A DNA stretch of 64,000 bases from an uncultured Lysobacteraceae bacterium (GCA_902825775.1 CADECF010000002.1:310001-374000); one strand, 5' to 3'. Positions 28,500-38,475 are shown, counted from the first letter of the stretch. The notes: a model not told the origin generated them from the letters alone. Program-made: numbers and translations.

Positions 28500-29246
28500 A
28501 TGAACGACTGGCTCGGCGATGCCATCCGCAAGGTATTCCGCGAGGGTGGGAAGGAGGCGAGGCTGGATCCATCGCTGCTACGCCTGGCGGTGGCTTTCCA
28601 CCGCCTGGACCTGGTGATGTTCCTGCTGCGGCAGGGGGCCGATGCCAATGCGGTTGACCGCCGCGGGCGCACACCGCTGTTTTATGCCGCCAGCCGGCGC
28701 ATGGTGCGCACGCTGGTCGAGGCCGGCGCAAATGCCAACCAAACGGACCTGATGCGACACCGTCCGCTGCACGCAGCTGTGAACGCGGGACGTTTGGATG
28801 TGGCCAAGGCGCTTCTGCAGTTGGGTAGCGATCCACACGCGCAGGATCGGCGCGGACTGACTCCACTCCACGCCGCAGCGGCAAAGGGCCGCGTGGCTTG
28901 TATCGAGCATCTGGTGGGCCAGGGCGCCTGGCCTAATGTGCGCGATCGCAATGGGCGCTCGCCGCTGTTCTATGCGGTAGCGGCAGGGCACCTGCCGGCG
29001 GCACTCACGCTGATCGACAAGGGCGCGGACCTGACCATGATCGATGACCACGGCACGCCGTGGCTCCACCTGGCGCGGCTGGATCAGGTCGGCACCCTGC
29101 GGCAAGCCAGCGACCAGGCGCTGATGGATGAGGAGGCCCGGGAATGGACTCCGGGCACGCCTGACTTTCTGGAAGGCCGCCTAGCCGCGGAGGCGTGGGG
29201 AAGCCAAGGGAATGTTTTCGAGCACACCTGGGGCATGGAGCGCTGA
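28500..29246 (+). CDS. Ankyrin-repeat protein without the RL tail
   Basis: 248 residues with about five ankyrin repeats (TPLFYAASRRMVRTLVEAGANAN, RPLHAAVNAGRLDVAKALL, TPLHAAAAKGRVACIEHLV). The GC content and wording differ from the two ankyrin genes before it, and the C-terminus (GNVFEHTWGMER) lacks the shared tail. It has its own promoter copy. Probably a protein-binding cytoplasmic protein; no partner can be named. Confidence 0.85.
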   Translation: MNDWLGDAIRKVFREGGKEARLDPSLLRLAVAFHRLDLVMFLLRQGADANAVDRRGRTPLFYAASRRMVRTLVEAGANANQTDLMRHRPLHAAVNAGRLDVAKALLQLGSDPHAQDRRGLTPLHAAAAKGRVACIEHLVGQGAWPNVRDRNGRSPLFYAVAAGHLPAALTLIDKGADLTMIDDHGTPWLHLARLDQVGTLRQASDQALMDEEAREWTPGTPDFLEGRLAAEAWGSQGNVFEHTWGMER

Positions 29247-29572
29247 CTTCGCGGGCCGCAGCACGGTTTGCGGAACCGATCGCAAGGGCGCCGTCGATCA
29301 CTCATTTCTTCCAGGCGGTGGGCACACAGCGGGTCATTCGACCGATCTACCATCCAGCTGAGGAAGACGGCACAGGATTACGCGGCCGGTCCGGATCCAA
29401 ATGGGGCGCGCGTCTCCCGCGTCATTGCCTCTTCTTTGGGAACTCTGGCGTCGCCTGTTGCCTTGGCAAGCTTGCGCTGCTTCTCTGCGTTGCGCCCCTA
29501 CGGGTGTCAATGCGCCTGTCCGGCTCGCTCTTGGTTTTCCCACGAGGCAATCACGCCTATGGGAGACAAACA
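29247..29572. other. Gap between the ankyrin gene and radC
   Basis: No gene is supported in these 326 bases. Frames in this stretch lack a ribosome binding site and family resemblance. The last part holds the GGGAGAC site of the radC-like gene. No promoter of the element family was found. Confidence 0.5.
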
Positions 29573-30046
29573 ATGCGCACAAACGACCTGTGGATCCACT
29601 ACAACGCCGACCGCGAAGACCAGATCCTGGAAGCCGCCGAAGCGATCCTCAGAAAGCGTCTGGATCGGCAGGGCAAGATCGGTGAGCCGAACGAAGCCAC
29701 TGCTTACCTGCGCGCCCACTGCGCCCACCTGGAACATGAAATCTTTGGCGTGATTTTCCTGGACACGCGCCACCACATCATTGCGATCGAAGACATGTTC
29801 CGCGGGACCGTCGATGAAGCAGATGTGCATCCTCGCGAAATCGTCAAAGCCGCGCTCAAGCACAATGCCTCTTCGACCATCCTTTTTCACAACCACCCCT
29901 CTTCCAACCCAGAGCCATCAGCGGCCGACCGTGCGGTTACCGCCCGGATCAAACAGGCATTGGCTCTGGTAGATATCCGGGTTCTGGACCACATCATCGT
30001 CACCGCTGACACCTGCACTTCTCTGGCCTCCCGAGGCTGGGTCTAA
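29573..30046 (+). CDS. RadC-like JAB-domain protein
   Basis: 157 residues from ATG 29573, behind GGGAGAC. The JAMM metal site is intact: a Glu in EHEIFGVIFLDTRHHIIA, then HNHPSSNPEPSAADRAVT with the two His and the Asp. Short RadC proteins like this one, lacking the N-terminal helix-hairpin-helix, are common on mobile elements. Their role is unclear, since E. coli RadC is no longer thought to be a repair protein. The gene stands alone. Confidence 0.9.
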   Translation: MRTNDLWIHYNADREDQILEAAEAILRKRLDRQGKIGEPNEATAYLRAHCAHLEHEIFGVIFLDTRHHIIAIEDMFRGTVDEADVHPREIVKAALKHNASSTILFHNHPSSNPEPSAADRAVTARIKQALALVDIRVLDHIIVTADTCTSLASRGWV

Positions 30047-30312
30047 CCCAGCCCTTCGGGGCGTCCGCGCGCAAGCGGCGCCCCAGGCCGGCAGACCGAG
30101 GCGGGCGGGCCGCCCAAAACGCCTACGCCGCAAGGGCCGGGCCGTCTCACCGCCTGGAACGCTGGCCGATAAGCTGCCCCATGATCGATACTTGAGGCCT
30201 CTTTCAAGGGGTGAACCTGCCGGATGCCACCGCTCTACCGCCACCCACGCCATGGCCTTGGGCCCGTCCTGCCCGCAGTCCTGGATGGGGTCGACCGGAC
30301 GGGCCGGGCTGA
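30047..30312. other. Gap before the methylase operon
   Basis: 266 GC-rich bases with no supported gene. CGGGGCG near 30057 could pair with CGGCGCCCC, a possible terminator for the radC-like gene. The MmeI-like operon has no obvious promoter of the shared element type here. Confidence 0.4.
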
Positions 30313-33141
30313 ATGAACGCGGTTGAGATTGAGGAGGCCATTTCCGAGCTGGCCGCCGGAGCATTCGACCCGGACACCTTCCCGTTTCAGTTCCTCGCCG
30401 CGTTCGGCAACAACGAGGTCACACTCAAGCGTCTTCAGAAGGTCGGCACGGGGGGCACGAACTACACGGACCTGCCCGGCGCCGTTCTTCAGCGCAACCA
30501 CATCCACCTGGCCGTGTGTGAGCCCGGGGCGGTGCGCGAGACGATAGAGGCGCTGCGGGCCAGTGCGAAGAACCGCCCCAACAAGGTCAAGCTGATCCTG
30601 GCCACCGACGGCGAGGCGTTGGAGGCCGAGTATCTGTCTACCGGCGAACCCTTGGCCTGTCCGTTCGTGGAACTGGCCAACCATTTCGGGTTCTTCCTGC
30701 CGTTTGCCGGCATCACCACGATCCAGGAGATCAAGGACAACCCGATCGATGTTCGGGCGACGGGTCGCCTGAACAAGCTGTATGTGGAGTTGTTAGCCAA
30801 CAACCCGGAGTGGGACAGCGAAGAGCGTCGCTCGGACATGAATCACTTCATGGCCCGGCTCATCTTCTGTTTCTTCGCAGAAGACACCGACATCTTCCAC
30901 GGCGATAGCCTGTTTACCCGCACCGTGGACCGGATGACCGCGCCAGATGGCTCGGATACTCACGATGTTCTGCAAAAGTTGTTCGCCATCATGAATCTTG
31001 AGGCCGCCGATCGCCCGGCGGCAGGGCTGCCGAACTGGGCGCAGCCGTTTCCCTATGTCAATGGTGGCTTGTTCTCCGACAGCATCGAGGTTCCGCGGTT
31101 CACGCGAGCTGCGCGGTCCTACCTGTTGCGTGTGGGTGAGTTGAACTGGCGCCAGATCAATCCGGACATTTTCGGATCCATGATCCAGGCGGTGGCGGAC
31201 AAGGAGCAGCGCGGCGCCCTGGGCATGCATTACACAAGCGTGCCCAACATCCTCAAGGTGCTTAACCCGCTGTTCCTGGACGATCTGCGCGCACAGCTGG
31301 AAGCTGCGGGCGACAACAAGGCCAAGCTGCTCAATCTGCGCAAGCGCATGGCACATATCCGCGTTTTCGACCCGGCATGTGGGTCGGGAAACTTCCTGGT
31401 GATTGCCTACAAGGAAATGCGCAAGATCGAGTGGGAAATCAATCGGCGGCGCGAGGAAGAGGATCGAAGGTCCGATATCCCGATCAACAACTACCGAGGT
31501 ATCGAGCTCAACGACTTTCCGGCAGAAATCGCGCGGCTTGCGCTCATCATCGCGCAGTTCCAGTGTGATGTGCTCTACCGCGGCCAGCAGCAGGCCTTGG
31601 CCACGGTGCTGCCACTGGACAGCATGAACTGGATCACCCGCGGCAATGCCTTGCAGATCGACTGGTTGTCTGTGTGTCCGCCCACCGGCACCGAGGTCAA
31701 CCTCCAGGGCGATGACCTGTTCACTGCGCCCACGGATCAGTCCGAAATCGACTTCGAAAACGAAGGTGGGGAAACTTACCTGTGCGGCAATCCTCCGTAT
31801 GTGGGATCCAACGCGAAACCGCCGAAGGGAGCGACGAAGGAGCAGAGGGCACGCATGAAGCGGGAAGCCGAGGCGCGAAAGGCCGACATGAAAGCGGTGT
31901 TCGATGCACGGACCACCAAGTGGGGCTCGCTGGATTACGTCGCCGCGTGGTTCATGAAGGCGGCCGACTACGGTAGGCAAACCAAGGCCGCTTCTGCATT
32001 CGTGTCCACCAACTCGATCTGCCAGGGCCGGCAGGTGGCTACGCTCTGGCCCATGGTGTTCGACTCCGGCCATCAAATCGCCTTCGCCCACACTTCGTTC
32101 AAGTGGAAAAACCTCGCGGCCAAGAACGCAGGTGTGTCGGTGGTCATCGTTGGCATTTCCAACAACCCGAAGAAAGAGCGGTTGCTCTATAGCGGCGGCG
32201 AAGACGGCAGCACGGTTCTCAAGACAACCGACCATATCAATGCCTACCTGTTGGCGGGCCCCGACATAGTCGTGGAGGAGCGGCCAAGCGCATTGAGTGC
32301 CGTGGCACCAATGAACTTTGGCAACATGCCCAATGACAATGGCGGGCTGCTTCCGAAAGACGAAGAGGTCGAGGACGCCATAAGAAACCACGGCGTGCCG
32401 CGGCGGTTCATCCGTCCGTTTGTGGGGTCCGAAGAGGCAATCGAGGGAAAGCGGCGCTATTGCATCTGGATAGACGAGGCCGACTACCCAGAGGCCGCGT
32501 CCAACCCCTGGTTGGCAGAGCGGTTTGCCATCGCGGAGGCTCACCGCGAGACGAGCGATCGAAAAGCAACTCAGGTCCTCGCCCGCATCCCATACCGGTT
32601 TGGCGAGGTTCGGCAGATCGGCAACGAAGTTCCGATTGTCGTTCCGTTGCATAGTTCGGAAAACCGCGAGTATCTACCATGGGCTATGGGGAATGCTGGA
32701 GACATTGTTTCCAATAGCGCCTCTGCTCTTTATGACGCTCAACTGTGGAATGCAGCAATTTTTGCATCACGGCTCCACTTGGTTTGGATTGCCACCGTAT
32801 GCGGCAAGCTGGAGACGCGATACCGCTATTCCCATACGTTGGGCTGGAATACATTCCCAGTGCCAACTTTGACCGAACAAAACAAGATAGACCTTACGCG
32901 CTGCGCCGAGGACATCTTACTGGCGCGCGAAACCCATTACCCGATGACCATCGCGGAACTCTACGACAAGATGCCGGAAGAATTGCGGCGGGCGCATGAG
33001 CGCAATGACGAGGTCCTGGAGCGGATCTATATCGGCCGGCGCTTTCGTAATGACACCGAGCGGCTGGAAACGCTGTTCAACCTCTACACCAAGATGACGG
33101 CTGGACAGCGTAAGCCGAATAACAGGGGCAAGAAGACATGA
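30313..33141 (+). CDS. MmeI-like class I DNA methyltransferase
   Basis: 942 residues. The N-terminal domain opens IEEAISELAAGAFDPDTFPF, as in MmeI_N proteins. The methylase core has motif I FDPACGSGNFL near residue 352 and motif IV CGNPPY near residue 493, the NPPY form of adenine-N6 methylases. A target-recognition region and a C-terminal domain follow. A clear D-ExK nuclease site, present in MmeI, is not seen in the N-terminus, so cleavage may be left to the nuclease two genes on. The stop overlaps the helicase start (ATGA). Confidence 0.87.
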   Translation: MNAVEIEEAISELAAGAFDPDTFPFQFLAAFGNNEVTLKRLQKVGTGGTNYTDLPGAVLQRNHIHLAVCEPGAVRETIEALRASAKNRPNKVKLILATDGEALEAEYLSTGEPLACPFVELANHFGFFLPFAGITTIQEIKDNPIDVRATGRLNKLYVELLANNPEWDSEERRSDMNHFMARLIFCFFAEDTDIFHGDSLFTRTVDRMTAPDGSDTHDVLQKLFAIMNLEAADRPAAGLPNWAQPFPYVNGGLFSDSIEVPRFTRAARSYLLRVGELNWRQINPDIFGSMIQAVADKEQRGALGMHYTSVPNILKVLNPLFLDDLRAQLEAAGDNKAKLLNLRKRMAHIRVFDPACGSGNFLVIAYKEMRKIEWEINRRREEEDRRSDIPINNYRGIELNDFPAEIARLALIIAQFQCDVLYRGQQQALATVLPLDSMNWITRGNALQIDWLSVCPPTGTEVNLQGDDLFTAPTDQSEIDFENEGGETYLCGNPPYVGSNAKPPKGATKEQRARMKREAEARKADMKAVFDARTTKWGSLDYVAAWFMKAADYGRQTKAASAFVSTNSICQGRQVATLWPMVFDSGHQIAFAHTSFKWKNLAAKNAGVSVVIVGISNNPKKERLLYSGGEDGSTVLKTTDHINAYLLAGPDIVVEERPSALSAVAPMNFGNMPNDNGGLLPKDEEVEDAIRNHGVPRRFIRPFVGSEEAIEGKRRYCIWIDEADYPEAASNPWLAERFAIAEAHRETSDRKATQVLARIPYRFGEVRQIGNEVPIVVPLHSSENREYLPWAMGNAGDIVSNSASALYDAQLWNAAIFASRLHLVWIATVCGKLETRYRYSHTLGWNTFPVPTLTEQNKIDLTRCAEDILLARETHYPMTIAELYDKMPEELRRAHERNDEVLERIYIGRRFRNDTERLETLFNLYTKMTAGQRKPNNRGKKT

Positions 33142-35243
33142 GCACGGAAGACAATCCGACCAACCATCACACTGTTCCATCCGTCTCCATTGCCACAGCG
33201 CGCACAGGCGCCTCCAGCAAACTAGACGCCTATGGCATGCGCCCCATGCAGGCTCGCGCGTATGCCAGCCGCGGCGAACAATACCTGCTGATCAAGTCGC
33301 CGCCGGCGTCGGGCAAGTCACGCGCGCTGATGTTCATTGCTCTGGACAAGCTTCACAACCAGGGATTGAAGCAGGCCATCATCGTGGTCCCCGAGCGCTC
33401 CATTGGTGGAAGTTTTGCCGACGAGAAGCTGACCGAGCACGGGTTTTGGGCCGATTGGGTGGTGCGTCCGCAGTGGAACTTGTGCAACGCCCCCGGCGAG
33501 GACAATGGCAAGGTCTCCAAGTCCAAGATCAAGGCCGTGGGCGAGTTCCTGGCCAGCGAAGACCGGGTGCTGGTATGCACCCATGCCACCTTCCGGTTTG
33601 CGATTGACGAGTTCGGCATCGAGGCATTCGACAACAGACTGATTGCAGTGGACGAGTTCCACCATGTCAGCAGCAACCCAGATAACAAGCTGGGCAGCCA
33701 GCTGGGTCAGCTGATCACACGCAACCAGGTCCACGTTGTTGCCATGACGGGTTCCTACTTCCGCGGCGACACGGTGGCTGTGCTTGCACCTGCGGACGAG
33801 GCGCGGTTCGAAACGGTGACCTACACCTACTACGAGCAGTTGAACGGCTACACCTATCTCAAGTCGCTCGACATCGGCTATTTCTTCTACACCGGCCGCT
33901 ACTTGGACGCGATCATGAAGGTGCTGGACCCGGCCTTGAAGACCATCGTCCACATCCCGAATGTCAACGCCCGCGAAAGCCTCAAGGACAAGCACCGCGA
34001 GGTGGAGGAAATCATGTCCCGGCTGGGCAAGTGGAAGGGCCTGGACCCCGCCACGGGCTTCCACCTGGTTGAAGTGCCCGATGGCCGGATCCTCAAAGTT
34101 GCCGACTTGGTCGACGATACCGACGACGCCCAACGCTCCAAAGTGCTGTCCGCGCTGAAGGATCCCGCGCACAAGGAGGATCGCGACCACGTCGACATCA
34201 TCATTGCGCTGGGAATGGCCAAGGAAGGGTTCGACTGGATCTGGTGCGAACATGCTCTGACCATCGGCTACCGCAGCAGTCTGACCGAGATCGTCCAGAT
34301 CATCGGCCGGGCAACGCGGGATGCGCCAGGCAAGGAACGATCGCGCTTTACCAACCTGATTGCCGAACCAGCCGCGGAAGAGGCGGCAGTGGTCGATGCG
34401 GTGAACGACACCTTGAAAGCGATTGCAGCTAGCCTGTTGATGGAGCAGGTGTTGGCGCCCCGCTTTGAGTTCACGCCCAAAAATGCCGGCGAGAAACAAG
34501 GGTTCGATTACGGCGAGGAGGGCTACCAGGAAGGCAGCAAGAATGTCGGCATCAACACCGCCACCGGCCAGGTCCATGTCGAAATCGGTGGCTTGGCCAT
34601 GCCGACGTCGGCTGAGGCGACGAGAATTTGTCGCGAGGACTTGAACGAAGTCATCACGACCTTCATACAAGACAAGACCGCACTAGAACGCGGCCTGTTC
34701 GACACCGAGAACACGCTGCCCGAAGACCTCACCCAGGTTCAACTGGGCAAGATCGTGCGCGACCGCTACCCCGACTTGAGTGCGGAGGACCAGGAAGCTA
34801 TCCGCCAGCACGCCATTGCGGCGCTTAACGTCACCCAGCAAGCCAAACGACGATTGGCCGAAGATGACGAGCAGGGCGAACAGGGCAATACATCGTTGAT
34901 CGATGGCGTGCGCAAGTTCGTCAATGTGCGGGATCTGAATATCGACCTGATCGACCGGATCAATCCGTTTGATGCTGCTTATGCGGTGTTGGCCAAGGCT
35001 ATGGACGAGCGAGTGCTGCGCCAGGTCCAAGCCAGCATTTCCGCCAAGCGCGTGGCCATCCCTTACGAGGAAGCCAAGGCACTGGCATTGCGCGCCCGTG
35101 CGTTCAAGGCGGAGAAGTTGCGGGCTCCGGACATCAACGCTCCGGATCCTTGGGAGCGCAAGATGGCCGAGGGTGTGGTAGCCCTGGCCAAGCACGTTCA
35201 ACAGCGCAAGGCCGCGCAGGGTAATGGTGAAGCTGATGGCTGA
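33138..35243 (+). CDS. DEAD/DEAH-box helicase of the MmeI-like cluster
   Basis: 701 residues. Motif I is SPPASGKSR (residues 54-62), motif II VDEFHHVSSN (near 171), motif III VVAMTGSYFRG, and motif VI QIIGRATRDAPGKERS (near 386). The C-terminal 300 residues contain a helical domain (EDQEAIRQHAIAALNVTQQ). It couples ATP use to DNA translocation in a restriction-like complex, by analogy with type I and III helicase subunits. It overlaps the methylase upstream and the nuclease gene downstream. Confidence 0.87.
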   Translation: MSTEDNPTNHHTVPSVSIATARTGASSKLDAYGMRPMQARAYASRGEQYLLIKSPPASGKSRALMFIALDKLHNQGLKQAIIVVPERSIGGSFADEKLTEHGFWADWVVRPQWNLCNAPGEDNGKVSKSKIKAVGEFLASEDRVLVCTHATFRFAIDEFGIEAFDNRLIAVDEFHHVSSNPDNKLGSQLGQLITRNQVHVVAMTGSYFRGDTVAVLAPADEARFETVTYTYYEQLNGYTYLKSLDIGYFFYTGRYLDAIMKVLDPALKTIVHIPNVNARESLKDKHREVEEIMSRLGKWKGLDPATGFHLVEVPDGRILKVADLVDDTDDAQRSKVLSALKDPAHKEDRDHVDIIIALGMAKEGFDWIWCEHALTIGYRSSLTEIVQIIGRATRDAPGKERSRFTNLIAEPAAEEAAVVDAVNDTLKAIAASLLMEQVLAPRFEFTPKNAGEKQGFDYGEEGYQEGSKNVGINTATGQVHVEIGGLAMPTSAEATRICREDLNEVITTFIQDKTALERGLFDTENTLPEDLTQVQLGKIVRDRYPDLSAEDQEAIRQHAIAALNVTQQAKRRLAEDDEQGEQGNTSLIDGVRKFVNVRDLNIDLIDRINPFDAAYAVLAKAMDERVLRQVQASISAKRVAIPYEEAKALALRARAFKAEKLRAPDINAPDPWERKMAEGVVALAKHVQQRKAAQGNGEADG

Positions 35244-36426
35244 CATTGACGATGACGAAGCCCTGCTGGCCGAACTAGGGCACGAGCTGGCACCGGTCAA
35301 GGCCGCAGCACGCACGGCCCAAGAAGCGCGGTTGGTCGCTGGCTTTCAGGAAATTCTGCAGTTTGCGGCTGACCATGGCCGGCCGCCCCAGCACGGCGAG
35401 GACCGGAATATTCTTGAACGCGTCTACGCAGTGCGCCTGGACCGCCTGCGCGCGTTGACCCAGGCGCATCCGCTTCTGATGCCGCTGGACACGCATGGGC
35501 TGCTACAGGAAGCGCCCACCCTGCGTGACCCTGAGCAGGTCGACGCAGAGGACGACGAGACGTTGCTGGCGGACCTGGGTGTGGCAGGCGATGACCCTGA
35601 GGACGACATCACCCAGCTGCGCCATGTGCGTTCGTTTGAGGAACGCAAGGCTGCGGAGGAAATTGCCAATCGCACGCCGTGTCCTGACTTCGAGCGTTTC
35701 CAGCCGTTGTTCGAGCGCGTGGAGCACGACCTGCAGACGGGCCTGCGCAAAACCTTGCGCTTCGGCCGCGACGCTAGCGTGGCCGAGGGCAATTTCTTCA
35801 TCTTGGGCGGGCAGATGGTGTTTGTCGCCGAAATGGGGGAAACCTTCCGCACGCCCAACGGTGAGCCCGACGCCCGGTTGCGCGTCATCTTCTCCAATGG
35901 CACGGAAAGCAATTTGCTCCAGCGCTCGTTGCAAAGGGCACTCTACAAGGACGAAACAGGGCGGCGCATTACCGACGACGACCACGGGCCGTTGTTCGGC
36001 GACACGCTGGAGCCAAACGACATCGTCAACGGCACGATCTATGTCCTGCGCAGCTTGTCCAACAACTCCTTTGTGGTGGAGCATCGCGAGCTTGTTCACA
36101 AGATCGGCATCACCGGCGGCACGGTCGAAACCCGCATTGCCAACGCCCAGAAAGATCCGACTTACATGCTCGCCAAGGTGGAGGTGGTGGCCACCTATCA
36201 GCTGTCCAACCTCAATCGTGTCCGGCTGGAAAACCTGTTCCATCGCATCTTCCAGCCGGCGCGCCTGGACCTGACGATCCAGGACCGGTTCGGCAATCCG
36301 GTGAAGCCGCGCGAGTGGTTCCTGGTGCCGCTCCATGTCATTGACGAGGCAGTCAAGCGCATCCAGGACGGGTCGATCACCGATTACATCTACGACCCCA
36401 AGAGGGCTGCCTTGGTAGAGCGATAG
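35236..36426 (+). CDS. GIY-YIG nuclease family protein of the MmeI-like cluster
   Basis: 396 residues from ATG 35236 (35224 is an alternative four codons up); the start lies inside the helicase gene. The first 225 residues are acidic and helical (ADIDDDEALLAELGHELAP). The C-terminal domain, near residues 260-380, is of the T5orf172/GIY-YIG type: NGTIYVLRSL, then HKIGITGGTVETRIANA, LENLFHRIF and PREWFLVPL. It is the likely cleavage subunit of the three-gene cluster. It ends four bases before the convergent TcmP gene. Confidence 0.83.
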   Translation: MADIDDDEALLAELGHELAPVKAAARTAQEARLVAGFQEILQFAADHGRPPQHGEDRNILERVYAVRLDRLRALTQAHPLLMPLDTHGLLQEAPTLRDPEQVDAEDDETLLADLGVAGDDPEDDITQLRHVRSFEERKAAEEIANRTPCPDFERFQPLFERVEHDLQTGLRKTLRFGRDASVAEGNFFILGGQMVFVAEMGETFRTPNGEPDARLRVIFSNGTESNLLQRSLQRALYKDETGRRITDDDHGPLFGDTLEPNDIVNGTIYVLRSLSNNSFVVEHRELVHKIGITGGTVETRIANAQKDPTYMLAKVEVVATYQLSNLNRVRLENLFHRIFQPARLDLTIQDRFGNPVKPREWFLVPLHVIDEAVKRIQDGSITDYIYDPKRAALVER

Positions 36427-36430
36427 CTGG

Positions 36431-37711
36431 TTAGTGAGGGAGCAGCCACAGTTGGGTGGGTAACTCGATTGCATCTTCGTCTTTCAGTCCCTGCGCCGTT
36501 CGGCGCTTCGCACCGGACTCGGTTCGCAAAATGAGATGGCGTTCGCTGGCGAGCGCGAAAACGGCTTCTTGTATCTGCTGACGCTTTGCTGGTGTTTCAT
36601 TGGCCGTTATCCGCACAAGCTCTCCGAAGCGAACAGGAGTGTGCATCTCACTGAGGCGTTTTGGGATGTCTTCATGCAAAGCTTCCGTAGTAACGCGACG
36701 AGCGTTTTCATCGAAGCGATTGTCGAATGCCAGCTGTCCATTGTTGCCAATGAAGCCCAACATGTTGAAACCAGGCCCGCCCGGGTGGTGAAGATTATTG
36801 TTCTGCCAATGGATGCGTTTCATCTCTTCGTTCGCACGCAAGTGCTGCGCAAGATGCAGCAGCCAATATCCACGGCGGCTATCCCGCGGAATAATGTAGA
36901 ACGGCGTGCAATACGTGGCATCCGCACTTGCGCGGATCTCTTCAGTCATGAGCGACTGGATCGCACGGCGCCAAGTGAGGTCGGCGTCCGCTGACCCGTC
37001 ATTTTTAATAGAAAGCAGCTTTTCTGCGGTCAGATGCTCGCTCAACCCGACCCGACGCAGCGCTGGCTCCAGCTTTTCGGCCGTCTTGGTCGAGAGAAAG
37101 TTGACGAGGTTGTCCACCATCCAGGTCAAGAAGACTTCGGCAGATGGCAACTGCGAGAAGATGCTTTTCACGCTGGCCATATTGACCTGGCTCCAACCAT
37201 ACTGGTCGAGCACGAACACGCTTCGCCCGCCCTTCTTTTGCCGCGCACGAATGTCGGCGAGGATGGCGGGCAGGTGTTGATCGAACGTCCCGTAATGGAT
37301 ATCGACCTTGGTGTGCGCGTCATTCGCCTCGACAGTCTGCTCGATGACTGCCTTCAAGCACTGCCAGGTGGTCCGGTCGTTCTCCACGAGGTGCAGTTGA
37401 GCCTCGATGACATAAGGAGTGCGAATGCCGCGTTCCTGACGATCAATCAGCACTTTTGCCCGCGCTTCGCGCAACGCTTCTAGCAAGACAAGTGGGGAGC
37501 CCGGCGCCACGCCGCCGGTTGGGAGCTGATATTGCCCACCACCTGCGAACCCGTCGACAAGCGTTACGCGCACGCCCTCACTACGCGGGGAGAGCGCGAG
37601 AATGCGGAGATAGTTGACGACGTAGTCGCGCAGCACATCGTGCTTGGCGCGACTGTGGTCTTCCAGCATCGGAAGAGGGCCATTGAGCGTCCATTCGTAA
37701 CCCTTCGCCAT
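36431..37711 (-). CDS. tcmP: Three-Cys-motif partner protein TcmP
   Basis: 426 residues. The N-terminus has the TcmP signature DHSRAKHDVLRDYVVNYLRIL, and VTLVDGFAGGGQY near residue 50 resembles a SAM-binding motif I, followed by FVLDQYGWSQVNM. A C-terminal helix-turn-helix-like part may bind DNA. TcmP proteins are named for co-occurring with three-Cys-motif proteins, here the gene immediately upstream (37726-38475). The biochemical role is unknown; methylase-like activity is only suggested by the fold. Confidence 0.87.
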   Translation of the reverse strand: MAKGYEWTLNGPLPMLEDHSRAKHDVLRDYVVNYLRILALSPRSEGVRVTLVDGFAGGGQYQLPTGGVAPGSPLVLLEALREARAKVLIDRQERGIRTPYVIEAQLHLVENDRTTWQCLKAVIEQTVEANDAHTKVDIHYGTFDQHLPAILADIRARQKKGGRSVFVLDQYGWSQVNMASVKSIFSQLPSAEVFLTWMVDNLVNFLSTKTAEKLEPALRRVGLSEHLTAEKLLSIKNDGSADADLTWRRAIQSLMTEEIRASADATYCTPFYIIPRDSRRGYWLLHLAQHLRANEEMKRIHWQNNNLHHPGGPGFNMLGFIGNNGQLAFDNRFDENARRVTTEALHEDIPKRLSEMHTPVRFGELVRITANETPAKRQQIQEAVFALASERHLILRTESGAKRRTAQGLKDEDAIELPTQLWLLPH

Positions 37712-37725
37712 GCACCGAGCCTACG

Positions 37726-38475
37726 TTAGGGCGCTATGGCGAGGGTAGCAGGCATCTCATCCCAGGTGCGGCCGTTCAATAAGCGCCCATTCTTGGATTT
37801 GGCGCGACGCTTTCCGTCGGCGCCCCAGCCGCCCCACTGTTTGAAGAAGAAGGCGACATTCTGGGACTGGCATTGCTTGCGCACGGCGTCTGCCCATTCG
37901 GGCGCCATGGGGCGCGCCTTTGGGCCGGACTCGCCCCCGACGATCACCCAGTGAATATCCGTCAGGTCCAGAGGGCCTACGTCTTCCAATAGCGGTTCTA
38001 CCGACAAGAATCGGATCTTGGCGGCAATCGTCCTCAGGTGATCAATTCTTGGCACGCCATGGCGCTGGTTTTCAACTGAGACGCCAAGCCAGACATTCTC
38101 CGGAACAGGGCGGTTTCTGAAGAAACGCGCCATCCGCGCCCCTCGCTTAGTCAGCACCTGGTATGCATGCTGCGGAGTGCGCTGCATGACATCCACGATG
38201 CTCTCAATGTAGCTGTCTGGCACCTTCTCGTGAAACAGGTCGGACATCGAGTTGACGAAGTAGACCGTTGGCTTCTTGCGCTGAAGCGGTTCGTTGAGGC
38301 GGTGGGGAAGGAGTGTCAGGGCGAACCCATTCTCATAGCCCGGCGTGCCCATCGCTCGCAAGCGTTTGGCCAGCGTTTCGGCGTAGCAGTTTTTGCAGCC
38401 AGCAGAGATCTTCGTGCAACCTACGATCGGGTTCCACGTTTGCTCAGTCCATTCGATCTTCGATGTGGTTGCCAT
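37726..38475 (-). CDS. Three-Cys-motif protein (DUF5131, phage Gp37/Gp68 family)
   Basis: 249 residues from ATG 38475. The motif Cys20-x6-Cys27-x2-Cys30 lies in NPIVGCTKISAGCKNCYAE, which resembles a radical-SAM Fe-S site but with different spacing. Other family blocks are VYFVNSMSDLFHEKVPD, YQVLTKRGARMARF, LGVSVENQ and VIVGGESGPKARPM. It is found in phages and mobile elements beside tcmP. The reaction is unknown; an Fe-S enzyme is plausible. It is 14 bases upstream of tcmP on the same strand. Confidence 0.88.
   Translation of the reverse strand: MATTSKIEWTEQTWNPIVGCTKISAGCKNCYAETLAKRLRAMGTPGYENGFALTLLPHRLNEPLQRKKPTVYFVNSMSDLFHEKVPDSYIESIVDVMQRTPQHAYQVLTKRGARMARFFRNRPVPENVWLGVSVENQRHGVPRIDHLRTIAAKIRFLSVEPLLEDVGPLDLTDIHWVIVGGESGPKARPMAPEWADAVRKQCQSQNVAFFFKQWGGWGADGKRRAKSKNGRLLNGRTWDEMPATLAIAP

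Noticed and set aside
28371..28500. Short frames between the ankyrin genes
   Set aside because: They overlap the promoter and leader hairpin and have no start with a ribosome binding site.
30793..32652. 619-codon minus-strand frame opposite the methylase gene
   Set aside because: Shadow frame; the + strand product has methylase motifs FDPACGSGNFL and NPPY.
35224..35235. Earlier ATG (35224) for the GIY-YIG protein
   Set aside because: Neither start has a clear ribosome binding site; 35236 begins the acidic MADIDDDE helix and is kept, with 35224 noted.
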